Below, one piece after another: positions 1-6,449 of a DNA stretch of 7,396 bases. Position 1 is the first letter of the stretch. The number at the start of each line of letters is the position of its first letter. Below the pieces are notes generated by a model. It ran no database searches, had not been told where the DNA came from, and saw only the letters and a program-made list of their open reading frames with translations. The translations under genes and the position numbers were made by a program. Source of the stretch: Ruminococcus sp. (GTDB lineage: Bacteria; Bacillota; Clostridia; Oscillospirales; Ruminococcaceae); the NCBI GenBank assembly GCA_024697705.1, contig JAILFF010000213.1, positions 1 through 7,396 of the forward strand, given 5' to 3'.

Positions 1-225
1 TTCGGGGGTCCAATATGTCTATTTTGTTAAAATGTAGTCTCTGTACTGTTTGATTTATTATTATTTGCATTTCATATACGTATATAATGCAAAAAAATTC
101 GCAGGGATAAAACGGAGTTGTCATATAAATTGATGCGTACATATTCAATAACACCTCATTGCTTTTGTAAGTACAATATTACAGATTTTCGTCTTTTCCG
201 TGAAGATATGTCATTATCTTTGCCA
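1..225. other. AT-rich intergenic region, no gene seen
   Basis: No convincing coding frame or ribosome site is visible on either strand in this AT-rich stretch. It contains an imperfect inverted repeat at 64-93 and a small inverted repeat, AAGATA (203-208) and TATCTT (215-220), with a 6-base spacer that ends five bases before the -35 box of the downstream gene. The latter could be an operator but there is no family match I can name. Any gene to the left must lie outside the window. Confidence 0.6.
64..93. repeat. Imperfect inverted repeat centred on ATATACGTATAT
   Basis: The outer arms TTTGCATT (64-71) and AATGCAAA (86-93) flank the perfect 12-base palindrome ATATACGTATAT (74-85), with two unpaired bases (72-73) on the left side. 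It is not followed by a T-tract on either strand, so it does not look like an intrinsic terminator. Its role is unknown; a DNA-binding site or the remnant of a structured 3' UTR are both possible. Confidence 0.6.
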
Positions 226-254
226 TTGACATACCGCAGGCGTTGTGCTATAAT
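226..254 (+). promoter_or_regulatory. Perfect-consensus sigma-A promoter for the CotH lipoprotein gene
   Basis: TTGACA (226-231) and TATAAT (249-254) are separated by exactly 17 bases, and a TG one base before the -10 box (246-247) makes it an extended -10 promoter. Transcription would start near 261, giving a 5' UTR of about 45 bases before the ATG at 307. A perfect match to all twelve consensus bases predicts strong vegetative (housekeeping sigma) expression, not sporulation-sigma control. Confidence 0.88.
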
Positions 255-306
255 ATAGTTGCCGACAGTTCAAAATGGTTATAACTCTTAAGAAAGGTGT
301 CTGACA

Positions 307-2382
307 ATGAAACGATTTTTCCGGCTGACTGCCCTGATTTGCTCCGTGCTGATGATGACGGTGCCGCTTTCCTCCTGCTCCGAATCCGTAAACGGCGGCA
401 AAACCGACGGCACTTCCCTTTCGGAGGATAAGGACGGCAGCGACAGCGCCGACAAAGATAACGATAATAATAAAGATAATAATAAAAAAGAAAGCGACGT
501 GATCTTCAGCGCGGAAGGCGGTTTTTTTGCCGAGCCGTTCGAGCTGGAGCTTTCTCCCGCGAGGTCGGGACTGAAGATCTACTATACCACCGACGGCAGC
601 GAGCCCGACGAAAGCAGCACTCTCTATACCGAGCCGATCAAGCTCGAAAACCGCACCTCCGAACCGAACGCGCTTTCGGCACATACAGATATCTCTGTCA
701 GCGCCTACGGAGCGGTGCAGAAGCCGCTGAACCTTGTAAAAAAAGCGAACATTATCCGCGCCGCCGCTTACGATGACGGCAAGCGCGTCGGCGATATAGT
801 AACGCAGACATATTTTGTCGGGCTTGACAGGGAAAAGCTGTACGGCGGCGTGCCCGTCATCTCGCTCGTCACGCCCGAAGACGGGCTTTTCGGCTACGAG
901 AACGGCATATATGTTCTCGGCAAGGCGCACGACGATTTTCTCGCTGCCGACCCCAAAAACGCCTTTGTCGAGCCCTGGCATCAAGAGTCGAATTTCACTC
1001 AGCGCGGCAAGGAATGGGAGCGCGTGACCTCTCTTGAATACTTCGATACCGACGGCGGCGGCTTCTCGCAGACGATGGGGCTTCGCATAATGGGCGCGGC
1101 GTCAAGGAATGAAACTCAGAAGAGCTTCCGCCTTACCGCTCGCGAGGAATACGGCAAAAAGAACGTAAAGTACGAAATGATCCCCGGCAATCGGCGCTCG
1201 GACAAAACAGGGGCGGTCGAGAAGTACAAGTCCTTCGTGCTGAGAAACGGCGGCAACGACTGCTGGGGCACCAGATTCCGCGACCCGCTGATACAAAGCT
1301 TAGTCGCCGACAGAGCCTTCGACACGCTGCAATCCCGACCCGTCACAGTGTTCTTAAACGGCGAATACTGGGGGCTTTACACGCTGACCGAGGATTACAG
1401 CGACAATTACATAGAAAACAACTACGGCATCGACAGCAAGAACGTCGTTATCATAAAGCGCGGCGAGCTTGAAGAGGGCGAGGAGGGCGACGAGGCTCTT
1501 TTCACCGAGATGTACGACTACATAATGAACAACGATATGTCCGACGACTCAAATTATGCAAAGGCTTCGGAAATGCTCGATATGCAGGGCTTTGCCGATA
1601 TTTGCGCAATGCACGTCTACATAAACAACGAGGACGGCATTTTCCAGAACAACAATTATCGTTTCTGGCGCGTGCGCACTCCCGACGGCACCTGCGGGCA
1701 GTCCGACGGCAAATGGAGGATACTCGCCTACGATACCGAATACTCTACGGGCGTTTACGACGGCGGACAAAGCGCCGATTTCGACACCGTAAGCATGGCG
1801 GTAAACGGCAGCGGCAAGATCGACAAGGAACTGCCCGAGCCGCCCTACAAGATGTTCGTAAAGCTGCTCGATAATCAGAGCTTCAAGGATATGTTCATCA
1901 TGTCGCTCTGCGATATGCGCAATATCTGCTTCGAGAAAAATCACGCCGTCGCCGAAATGAAAAAATTTGCCGAAATATACCGCCCTCTCTCAAAGGATTC
2001 CTGCGAGCGCTACGGTCACGATCCGGGCGAATTTGAATGGAGTCTCGGCGGTCTGGAGTATTTCCTCAACGCCCGTTACGACCGTTTCATGAACATGATA
2101 ACCAAGAGCTTCGGCGATCGGGAGCTAAAAAAAGCAGAAGTCATGATACTGAAAACAGACGGCGGCAAAATACTCGTCAACGGCACATCCGCCGCCCCGT
2201 CCGCAGACATCAAGGCTTCTTACTTTACAAACTATCCGCTGCGATTTACGGCTGTTCCCGACGACGGAAAGAAGTTCGTCGAGTGGCGGCACATGGGCAA
2301 CTGCACGCTTTCCGACGAAAGCTCCGCCGATATCACGGTGGATTTCACAAGCGACTTTTCTATCACGGCAGTATTTGAATAA
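307..2382 (+). CDS. CotH-kinase family lipoprotein with chitobiase-type and InlB-type flanking domains
   Basis: This 691-residue secreted lipoprotein has a signal peptide ending in the lipobox LSSC (Cys24 becomes the lipidated N-terminus), so it should sit on the outer face of the membrane. A Ser/Asp/Asn/Lys linker (about 25-65) leads to a chitobiase/hexosaminidase C-terminal type Ig-like domain (about 66-172, hallmark YYTTDGSEP at 92-100). The CotH domain follows (about 182-600): the GEYWGLYTLTE segment (352-362), Lys384 in the VVIIKRG strand, and WRILAYDTEYSTG (470-482), where the usual D-x-D metal motif reads D476-T-E478. The C-terminal 80 residues (about 611-691) resemble the divergent InlB-type repeat seen on bacterial surface proteins. 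CotH itself is a spore-coat protein kinase; relatives in ruminococci are often surface or cellulosome-associated. Kinase activity here is inferred, and the substrate is unknown. Start: ATG 307 with AAAGGTG eight bases upstream. No terminator is evident just after the stop. Confidence 0.88.
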   Translation: MKRFFRLTALICSVLMMTVPLSSCSESVNGGKTDGTSLSEDKDGSDSADKDNDNNKDNNKKESDVIFSAEGGFFAEPFELELSPARSGLKIYYTTDGSEPDESSTLYTEPIKLENRTSEPNALSAHTDISVSAYGAVQKPLNLVKKANIIRAAAYDDGKRVGDIVTQTYFVGLDREKLYGGVPVISLVTPEDGLFGYENGIYVLGKAHDDFLAADPKNAFVEPWHQESNFTQRGKEWERVTSLEYFDTDGGGFSQTMGLRIMGAASRNETQKSFRLTAREEYGKKNVKYEMIPGNRRSDKTGAVEKYKSFVLRNGGNDCWGTRFRDPLIQSLVADRAFDTLQSRPVTVFLNGEYWGLYTLTEDYSDNYIENNYGIDSKNVVIIKRGELEEGEEGDEALFTEMYDYIMNNDMSDDSNYAKASEMLDMQGFADICAMHVYINNEDGIFQNNNYRFWRVRTPDGTCGQSDGKWRILAYDTEYSTGVYDGGQSADFDTVSMAVNGSGKIDKELPEPPYKMFVKLLDNQSFKDMFIMSLCDMRNICFEKNHAVAEMKKFAEIYRPLSKDSCERYGHDPGEFEWSLGGLEYFLNARYDRFMNMITKSFGDRELKKAEVMILKTDGGKILVNGTSAAPSADIKASYFTNYPLRFTAVPDDGKKFVEWRHMGNCTLSDESSADITVDFTSDFSITAVFE
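463..486 (+). repeat. Tandem 12-base repeat in the CotH lipoprotein linker
   Basis: GATAATAATAAA occurs twice in direct tandem (463-474 and 475-486), preceded by a related GATAAC and followed by a further AAAAAG run. It encodes Asp-Asn-Asn-Lys twice in the linker between lipid anchor and first folded domain. The unit is a multiple of three, so gain or loss of a copy would change linker length without a frameshift. Its AT-richness contrasts with the GC-rich gene around it. Confidence 0.85.
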
Positions 2383-2416
2383 AATGTAAAAAATCGCGCA
2401 GATCCGCACCGTTCTC

Positions 2417-2445
2417 TTGACGAAACCCGATCAACGTGGTATAAT
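2417..2445 (+). promoter_or_regulatory. Sigma-A promoter of the queD-queE-folE-HD operon
   Basis: TTGACG (2417-2422) and TATAAT (2440-2445) are 17 bases apart, with a TG at 2437-2438 giving an extended -10. The predicted start near 2452 puts the riboswitch candidate within about five bases of the 5' end of the transcript, the usual placement for preQ1-I aptamers. Confidence 0.87.
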
Positions 2446-2456
2446 AATATTTTGAA

Positions 2457-2501
2457 TAGACAGTTCGTTTGCGCCATCCTGTCTATAAACAAAACCAGGG
2501 C
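2457..2501 (+). promoter_or_regulatory. preQ1-I riboswitch aptamer upstream of queD
   Basis: Stem P1 is TAGACAG (2457-2463) paired with CTGTCTA (2479-2485), 7 perfect pairs around a 15-base loop containing GTTCG and CCATCC. An A-rich tail follows (ATAAACAAAAC, 2486-2495), then CAGGG. This is the preQ1-I layout: hairpin, A-rich tail lying in the minor groove, and a short pseudoknot. C2478, directly 5' of the 3' arm of P1, sits where the ligand-pairing cytosine lies in the Thermoanaerobacter (Tte) aptamer, and the tail resembles the AACAAAAC stretch of that RNA. Pseudoknot P2 could be GCC (2473-2475) with GGC (2499-2501). Placement directly before queuosine genes supports the call. The match is from remembered consensus features, not a covariance search. 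PreQ1 binding would be expected to lower operon expression. Confidence 0.78.
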
Positions 2502-2541
2502 ATTTTTGAAGGGCTTGTTATGCCCCCACGAGAACAAAAAT

Positions 2542-2571
2542 GCGTCCGGTTTTTCGGACGCTTTTCTTTTT
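2542..2571 (+). terminator. Intrinsic terminator in the queD leader (riboswitch expression platform)
   Basis: GCGTCCG (2542-2548) pairs perfectly with CGGACGC (2555-2561) around a GTTTTT loop, followed by TTTTCTTTT. It lies between the aptamer and the queD ribosome site (GAGGTG, 2574-2579), where a transcription-terminating expression platform is expected. It may also catch read-through from the CotH gene, which has no terminator of its own. Confidence 0.88.
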
Positions 2572-2584
2572 ATGAGGTGAAATA

Positions 2585-3013
2585 ATGTACGGATTAAAAA
2601 CGTCTGCCGCATTCGACAGCGCACATTTCCTTAAGGGCTACAACGGCAAATGCTCAAACATTCACGGACACCGCTGGACTGTCGAGGTCGAGGTGCGCTC
2701 CGAAAAACTAATCGCGGAGGGCGAAAAGCGCGGCATGATAATCGACTTCGGCGACATTAAGAAAGCCGTCCGCGCCCTTGCCGACAGTCTCGATCACACG
2801 CTTATTTACGAAAGCGGCTCGCTTAAGAAAAAAACGCTCGAAGCGATGGCCGAAGAGGGCTTTAAGCTGACGGAGGTACCCTTCCGCCCGACTGCCGAAA
2901 ATTTCGCGAAATACTTCTTTGACAAACTGAGAAGCGAGGGACTGCCCGTCAGCCGCGTGACGGTCTACGAAACGCCCGATAACTGCGCTTTTTACGGGGA
3001 GGATTGTATATGA
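2585..3013 (+). CDS. queD: 6-carboxy-5,6,7,8-tetrahydropterin synthase QueD
   Basis: QueD converts 7,8-dihydroneopterin triphosphate to 6-carboxy-tetrahydropterin, the second step of queuosine synthesis, in the cytoplasm. The 142-residue length is normal for this PTPS-fold enzyme. Zinc ligands are His14 (in SAHFL) and His27 and His29 (in NIHGH). The nucleophilic Cys23 lies four residues before His27, the catalytic Asp70-His71 pair is in LDHTLI, and the pterin-anchoring Glu residues are Glu105 (in PTAEN) and Glu129 (in VYETP). The Cys and all three zinc histidines point to QueD and not merely a sepiapterin-type paralogue. It is the first gene after the riboswitch leader; ATG 2585 has GAGGTG five bases upstream. 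Its TGA overlaps the ATG of queE (ATGA), indicating translational coupling. Confidence 0.95.
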   Translation: MYGLKTSAAFDSAHFLKGYNGKCSNIHGHRWTVEVEVRSEKLIAEGEKRGMIIDFGDIKKAVRALADSLDHTLIYESGSLKKKTLEAMAEEGFKLTEVPFRPTAENFAKYFFDKLRSEGLPVSRVTVYETPDNCAFYGEDCI

Positions 3014-3666
3014 AGCTCGTTGAAAAATTCATCAGCATAAACGGCGAAGGCGCTCACGCGGGCGAGCTTGCCGTATTCCTGCGGTTCAAGGGCTGCAATC
3101 TGAACTGCTCCTACTGCGACACCTGCTGGGCTAACACCGCCGACGCCGAAGCGGAGGAAGTGACCCCCGCCGAGCTTGCCGAATGGGTCCGCGAAACAGG
3201 CATCAGAAACGTGACCCTCACGGGCGGCGAACCGCTGTTGCAGCCGAATATCGCGGAGCTTACTTCCCTGCTGATGGGGCTCGGCTGCCGCGTCGAATAC
3301 GAGACTAACGGCAGCATACCGCTTGCGAAGTACGCCGAAATGCGCCCGCGTCCCGTCTTTACGATGGACTACAAGCTTCCGTCAAGCGGCATGGAGCGGT
3401 TCATGTGCAGAGAAAATTTCGCGCTGCTCGGCAGCCACGACACGGTTAAATTCGTATCGGGCAGCATCGAAGACCTCGAACGCGCAAAGGAGATCATCGG
3501 CGAATACTCGCTCATAAACAAATGCCACGTTTATTTAAGCCCCGTATTCGGCAGCATCGAGCCCGCAAAAATAGTCGATTTCATGACAGAGAACCAAATG
3601 AACGGCGTTCGGCTGCAATTGCAGCTGCACAAATTCATCTGGGAACCCGAAAGGAGGGGCGTCTGA
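3010..3666 (+). CDS. queE: 7-carboxy-7-deazaguanine synthase QueE (radical SAM)
   Basis: QueE is the radical S-adenosylmethionine enzyme that contracts the carboxy-tetrahydropterin ring to 7-carboxy-7-deazaguanine. The 218-residue protein carries the 4Fe-4S motif CX3CX2C as Cys29, Cys33 and Cys36, followed by Asp37-Thr38, where the Thr is associated with Mg binding in this family. TGGEPLLQ (71-78) is the SAM-contacting GGEP segment, and the C-terminal LQLHKFIW and RGV are typical of the Clostridial type. I choose ATG 3010, which overlaps the queD stop as ATGA and has GGGGAGG (2996-3002) seven bases upstream. A TTG in frame at 3004 is too close to that site. The gene ends one base before the folE start. 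Confidence 0.95.
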   Translation: MKLVEKFISINGEGAHAGELAVFLRFKGCNLNCSYCDTCWANTADAEAEEVTPAELAEWVRETGIRNVTLTGGEPLLQPNIAELTSLLMGLGCRVEYETNGSIPLAKYAEMRPRPVFTMDYKLPSSGMERFMCRENFALLGSHDTVKFVSGSIEDLERAKEIIGEYSLINKCHVYLSPVFGSIEPAKIVDFMTENQMNGVRLQLQLHKFIWEPERRGV

Positions 3667-3667
3667 T

Positions 3668-4228
3668 TTGGACAGAGAAAAGATCATGTACCACGTAAGG
3701 GGTCTGCTTGAAGCTATCGGCGAGGACCCCGACCGCGAGGGTCTTGTCGAAACGCCCGACCGCGTGGCGCGTATGCTTGAGGAAGTCCTTGAAGGCACGG
3801 CTTACACCAACCACGAGATCGCCGAGATGTTCGGCAAGACCTTCCCCGAAGTCGGAGGGGACGGCGACAACACGGTGGTCGTCAGGGATATCTCCGTTTT
3901 CAGCTATTGCGAGCATCATCTGGCGCTCATGTACGATATGACCGTGAGCGTCGCGTATATCCCACGCGGCAGGGTGCTGGGTTTAAGCAAGATAGCGCGT
4001 ATCTGCGACATGGCGGCAAAGCGGCTGCAATTGCAGGAGCGGCTCGGTAAGGACATCGCCGAGATAATCTCCGAAGCCGCGGGAACGCCCGATGTCGGCG
4101 TGCAGATAAGCGGCTGCCACAGCTGCATGACGGCTCGCGGTATAAAGAACGTTTCCGCCAAGACCGTCACCACAACGTTCATGGGCAGCTTCCGCACCGA
4201 TCCAGAGCTTAAGGCTTTGGTAAAATAA
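3668..4228 (+). CDS. folE: GTP cyclohydrolase I FolE
   Basis: FolE opens GTP to 7,8-dihydroneopterin triphosphate and formate, the shared first step of folate and queuosine synthesis. The 186 residues include the zinc ligands Cys81 and His84 (in CEHH, 81-84) and Cys153 (in CHSCMTARG), plus His83 and His151, at the positions of the catalytic histidines of the E. coli enzyme. RLQLQERL (119-126) is the usual QER signature. The stretch after CEHH reads LALM where most relatives have LLPF, a variant I recall from other Clostridia. The start is a TTG at 3668: AAGGAGG (3651-3657) is ten bases before it but 28 before the first ATG (3686), and the MDREKI N-terminus plus the following EAIGEDPDREGL fit the family. 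It lies between queE and the HD gene, so it falls under the preQ1 leader. Confidence 0.95.
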   Translation: MDREKIMYHVRGLLEAIGEDPDREGLVETPDRVARMLEEVLEGTAYTNHEIAEMFGKTFPEVGGDGDNTVVVRDISVFSYCEHHLALMYDMTVSVAYIPRGRVLGLSKIARICDMAAKRLQLQERLGKDIAEIISEAAGTPDVGVQISGCHSCMTARGIKNVSAKTVTTTFMGSFRTDPELKALVK

Positions 4229-4238
4229 GGAGCAGCTC

Positions 4239-4733
4239 ATGTCCGAAAACAAACGGCAAAAATATCTGACGGAGATAATCAACACTGCGGCGGACATTCT
4301 TCAATCGGCGAATATGCTACTCTCCAAAAGCTTTATACAGCACGGGAGCGTCAGCGTTTACGAACATTCCGTCGCCGTTACGGTGATGTGTCTGCGGCTC
4401 GCCGATCGTTTCCATATCAGCACCGACCGCCGTGCGATGATACGCGGGGCGCTGCTGCACGATTATTTCCTCTACGACTGGCACGACGGAGGTCGCCGTC
4501 ACCCGCCCCACGGCTTCACCCACGCAGAAACGGCGCTCAGAAACGCCTGCCGCGATTTCAAACCGAACAAGACCGAGCGCGACATGATCTACTGTCATAT
4601 GTTCCCGCTTAATATCACGAGAGTTCCCGGCTGCCGCGAGAGCGTGATACTCTGCATAGCCGACAAGATCGTAAGCACAAAGGAAACAGCAGGCGGCTTT
4701 GCTGAAAGACTTGCACGGCGCCTGAACAAATAA
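4239..4733 (+). CDS. HD-domain phosphohydrolase, function unassigned
   Basis: This 164-residue cytoplasmic HD-superfamily protein shows the full metal set in order: His43 (YEHSVAV), His74-Asp75 (ALLHD), His95 (THAE), His120 (YCHMFPL) and Asp142 (IADKIVSTKE). The H-HD-H-H-D pattern resembles binuclear-metal HD enzymes such as YqeK, an Ap4A hydrolase, more than the mononuclear H-HD-D type. Extra histidines at 82, 88 and 91 line the loop before His95. The ribosome site TAAGGAG (4226-4232) overlaps the folE stop, so it is co-translated with folE. My recollection is that HD genes adjoin folE in other Clostridial folate clusters, which suggests a pterin phosphate substrate, perhaps dihydroneopterin triphosphate. 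This is inference only; the sequence does not reveal the substrate. It is the last gene of the operon. Confidence 0.88.
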   Translation: MSENKRQKYLTEIINTAADILQSANMLLSKSFIQHGSVSVYEHSVAVTVMCLRLADRFHISTDRRAMIRGALLHDYFLYDWHDGGRRHPPHGFTHAETALRNACRDFKPNKTERDMIYCHMFPLNITRVPGCRESVILCIADKIVSTKETAGGFAERLARRLNK

Positions 4734-4746
4734 CAAATCCACAACG

Positions 4747-4773
4747 ATCGGCGTTTTCACACGCCGATTTTTT
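4747..4773 (+). terminator. Intrinsic terminator of the queD-queE-folE-HD operon
   Basis: ATCGGCG (4747-4753) pairs with CGCCGAT (4762-4768) around TTTTCACA, followed by T-tract 4768-4773. It begins 13 bases after the HD gene stop and closes the rightward operon, so no queC follows within this transcript. Confidence 0.9.
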
Positions 4774-4779
4774 ATATGC

Positions 4780-4812
4780 AAAAAAATCCCGCAGAGGTTA
4801 TCCTCCGCGGGA
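4780..4812 (-). terminator. Intrinsic terminator of the ilv transcript
   Basis: An 11-pair stem (4802-4812 with 4787-4797) and a four-base loop precede seven consecutive U residues (4786-4780) in the leftward RNA. One position (4793/4806) is an A/C mismatch in rightward RNA but a G-U wobble in leftward RNA, which shows that the hairpin serves ilvC. Confidence 0.92.
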
Positions 4813-4843
4813 ATGTAAAAGTATTTATTCAGAGAAAATCACA

Positions 4844-5866
<1,023 letters not shown>

Positions 5867-5904
5867 TTTTAATTCCTCCAATAATTAGAATCATTTTATG
5901 TTCG

Positions 5905-5920
5905 GTCCGAAAATTCGGAC
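5905..5920 (-). other. Hairpin between ilvN and ilvC
   Basis: GTCCGA and TCGGAC form a perfect 6-pair stem around a four-base A/T loop in the 63-base ilvN-ilvC gap. There is no T-tract on either side in either direction, so it is unlikely to terminate transcription. It could be a processing or stabilising structure that lets ilvC be expressed at a different level from ilvN; function is inferred. Confidence 0.6.
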
Positions 5921-5929
5921 AGAAAGCCT

Positions 5930-6427
5930 TTATTTCTTCGCCGCGATAACGTCGGCGCCCTTCTGAATGGCGATGGTTCCCGTGCGAACCATTTCTATGA
6001 TGCCGTAGGGAGCGATAAGATCCTCGAAACGCTTCAAATGCTCGTTCTTGTCGCATATTTCAAGCGTCATGGTGCCCGTGGTGAGGTCGATAACGCGGGC
6101 GTTCGCTATGTCGCAGATCGTCATGATATCCTGACGCTTGTCAGCGCCCGCGGCGACCTTGACAAGCAGCAGCTCACGCGAAAGACATTCGCCCGTCACG
6201 AAGGTCTTGACCTTAATTACCTCGACCAACTTATTCAGCTGCTTTTCGATCTGCTCGACGGTGTAGTCGTTGCCGTCGGCGATTATCGTAACGCGGGAGA
6301 TCGCAGGGTCGTGTGTGGGACCTACCGCAAGACTTTCGATATTAAAGCCTCTGCGGGAGAAAAGTCCGCTGATTCTCGAAAGAACGCCGCTGTGGTTCTC
6401 TACGAGTACAGAAATTGTATGTTTCAT
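5930..6427 (-). CDS. ilvN: Acetolactate synthase small (regulatory) subunit IlvN
   Basis: IlvN (IlvH-type) is the regulatory subunit that activates acetolactate synthase and usually confers valine feedback inhibition. The 165-residue protein has an N-terminal ACT domain (about 1-75) with the family segment GVLSRISGLFSRRGFNIESL (14-33). Asn11, Gly14 and Asn29, positions tied to valine binding in E. coli IlvH, are all present, so feedback control should be intact. Residues of about 80-157 form the C-terminal small-subunit domain (RELLLVKV through TGTIAI). The ATG at 6427 has GGAGG (6442-6438) ten bases upstream. The catalytic subunit gene ilvB normally precedes ilvN, but here a lipoprotein gene does, ending 22 bases upstream. 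I see no promoter, T-box or attenuator in that short gap. Confidence 0.95.
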   Translation of the reverse strand: MKHTISVLVENHSGVLSRISGLFSRRGFNIESLAVGPTHDPAISRVTIIADGNDYTVEQIEKQLNKLVEVIKVKTFVTGECLSRELLLVKVAAGADKRQDIMTICDIANARVIDLTTGTMTLEICDKNEHLKRFEDLIAPYGIIEMVRTGTIAIQKGADVIAAKK

Positions 6428-6449
6428 TTATCTCTAACCTCCGTAGGTC

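Noticed and set aside
64..93. Inverted repeat as an intrinsic terminator
   Set aside because: A-tracts, not T-tracts, follow it on the rightward strand, and there is no uninterrupted U-run on the leftward strand.
214..984. 256-codon leftward open frame over the CotH gene start
   Set aside because: It is antisense to the signal peptide, linker and first domain of a clear lipoprotein, and its hydrophobic runs mirror the Asp/Asn/Lys linker.
2540..2575. 11-codon reading frame across the queD leader terminator, stop next to the queD ribosome site
   Set aside because: It has no good ribosome site, and its sequence is fully explained by the terminator stem and T-tract.
3004..3009. TTG start for QueE two codons upstream
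   Set aside because: It lies one base from the GGGGAGG site; the ATG overlapping the queD stop has normal spacing.
5867..5881. Five-codon N-terminal extension of IlvC from a TTG
   Set aside because: The extension is the GGAGG ribosome site itself; the ATG at 5866 is correctly spaced from it.
6428..6449. T-box or attenuator for ilvN-ilvC
   Set aside because: The gap is only 22 bases and holds little beyond the ribosome site, so no leader structure fits.
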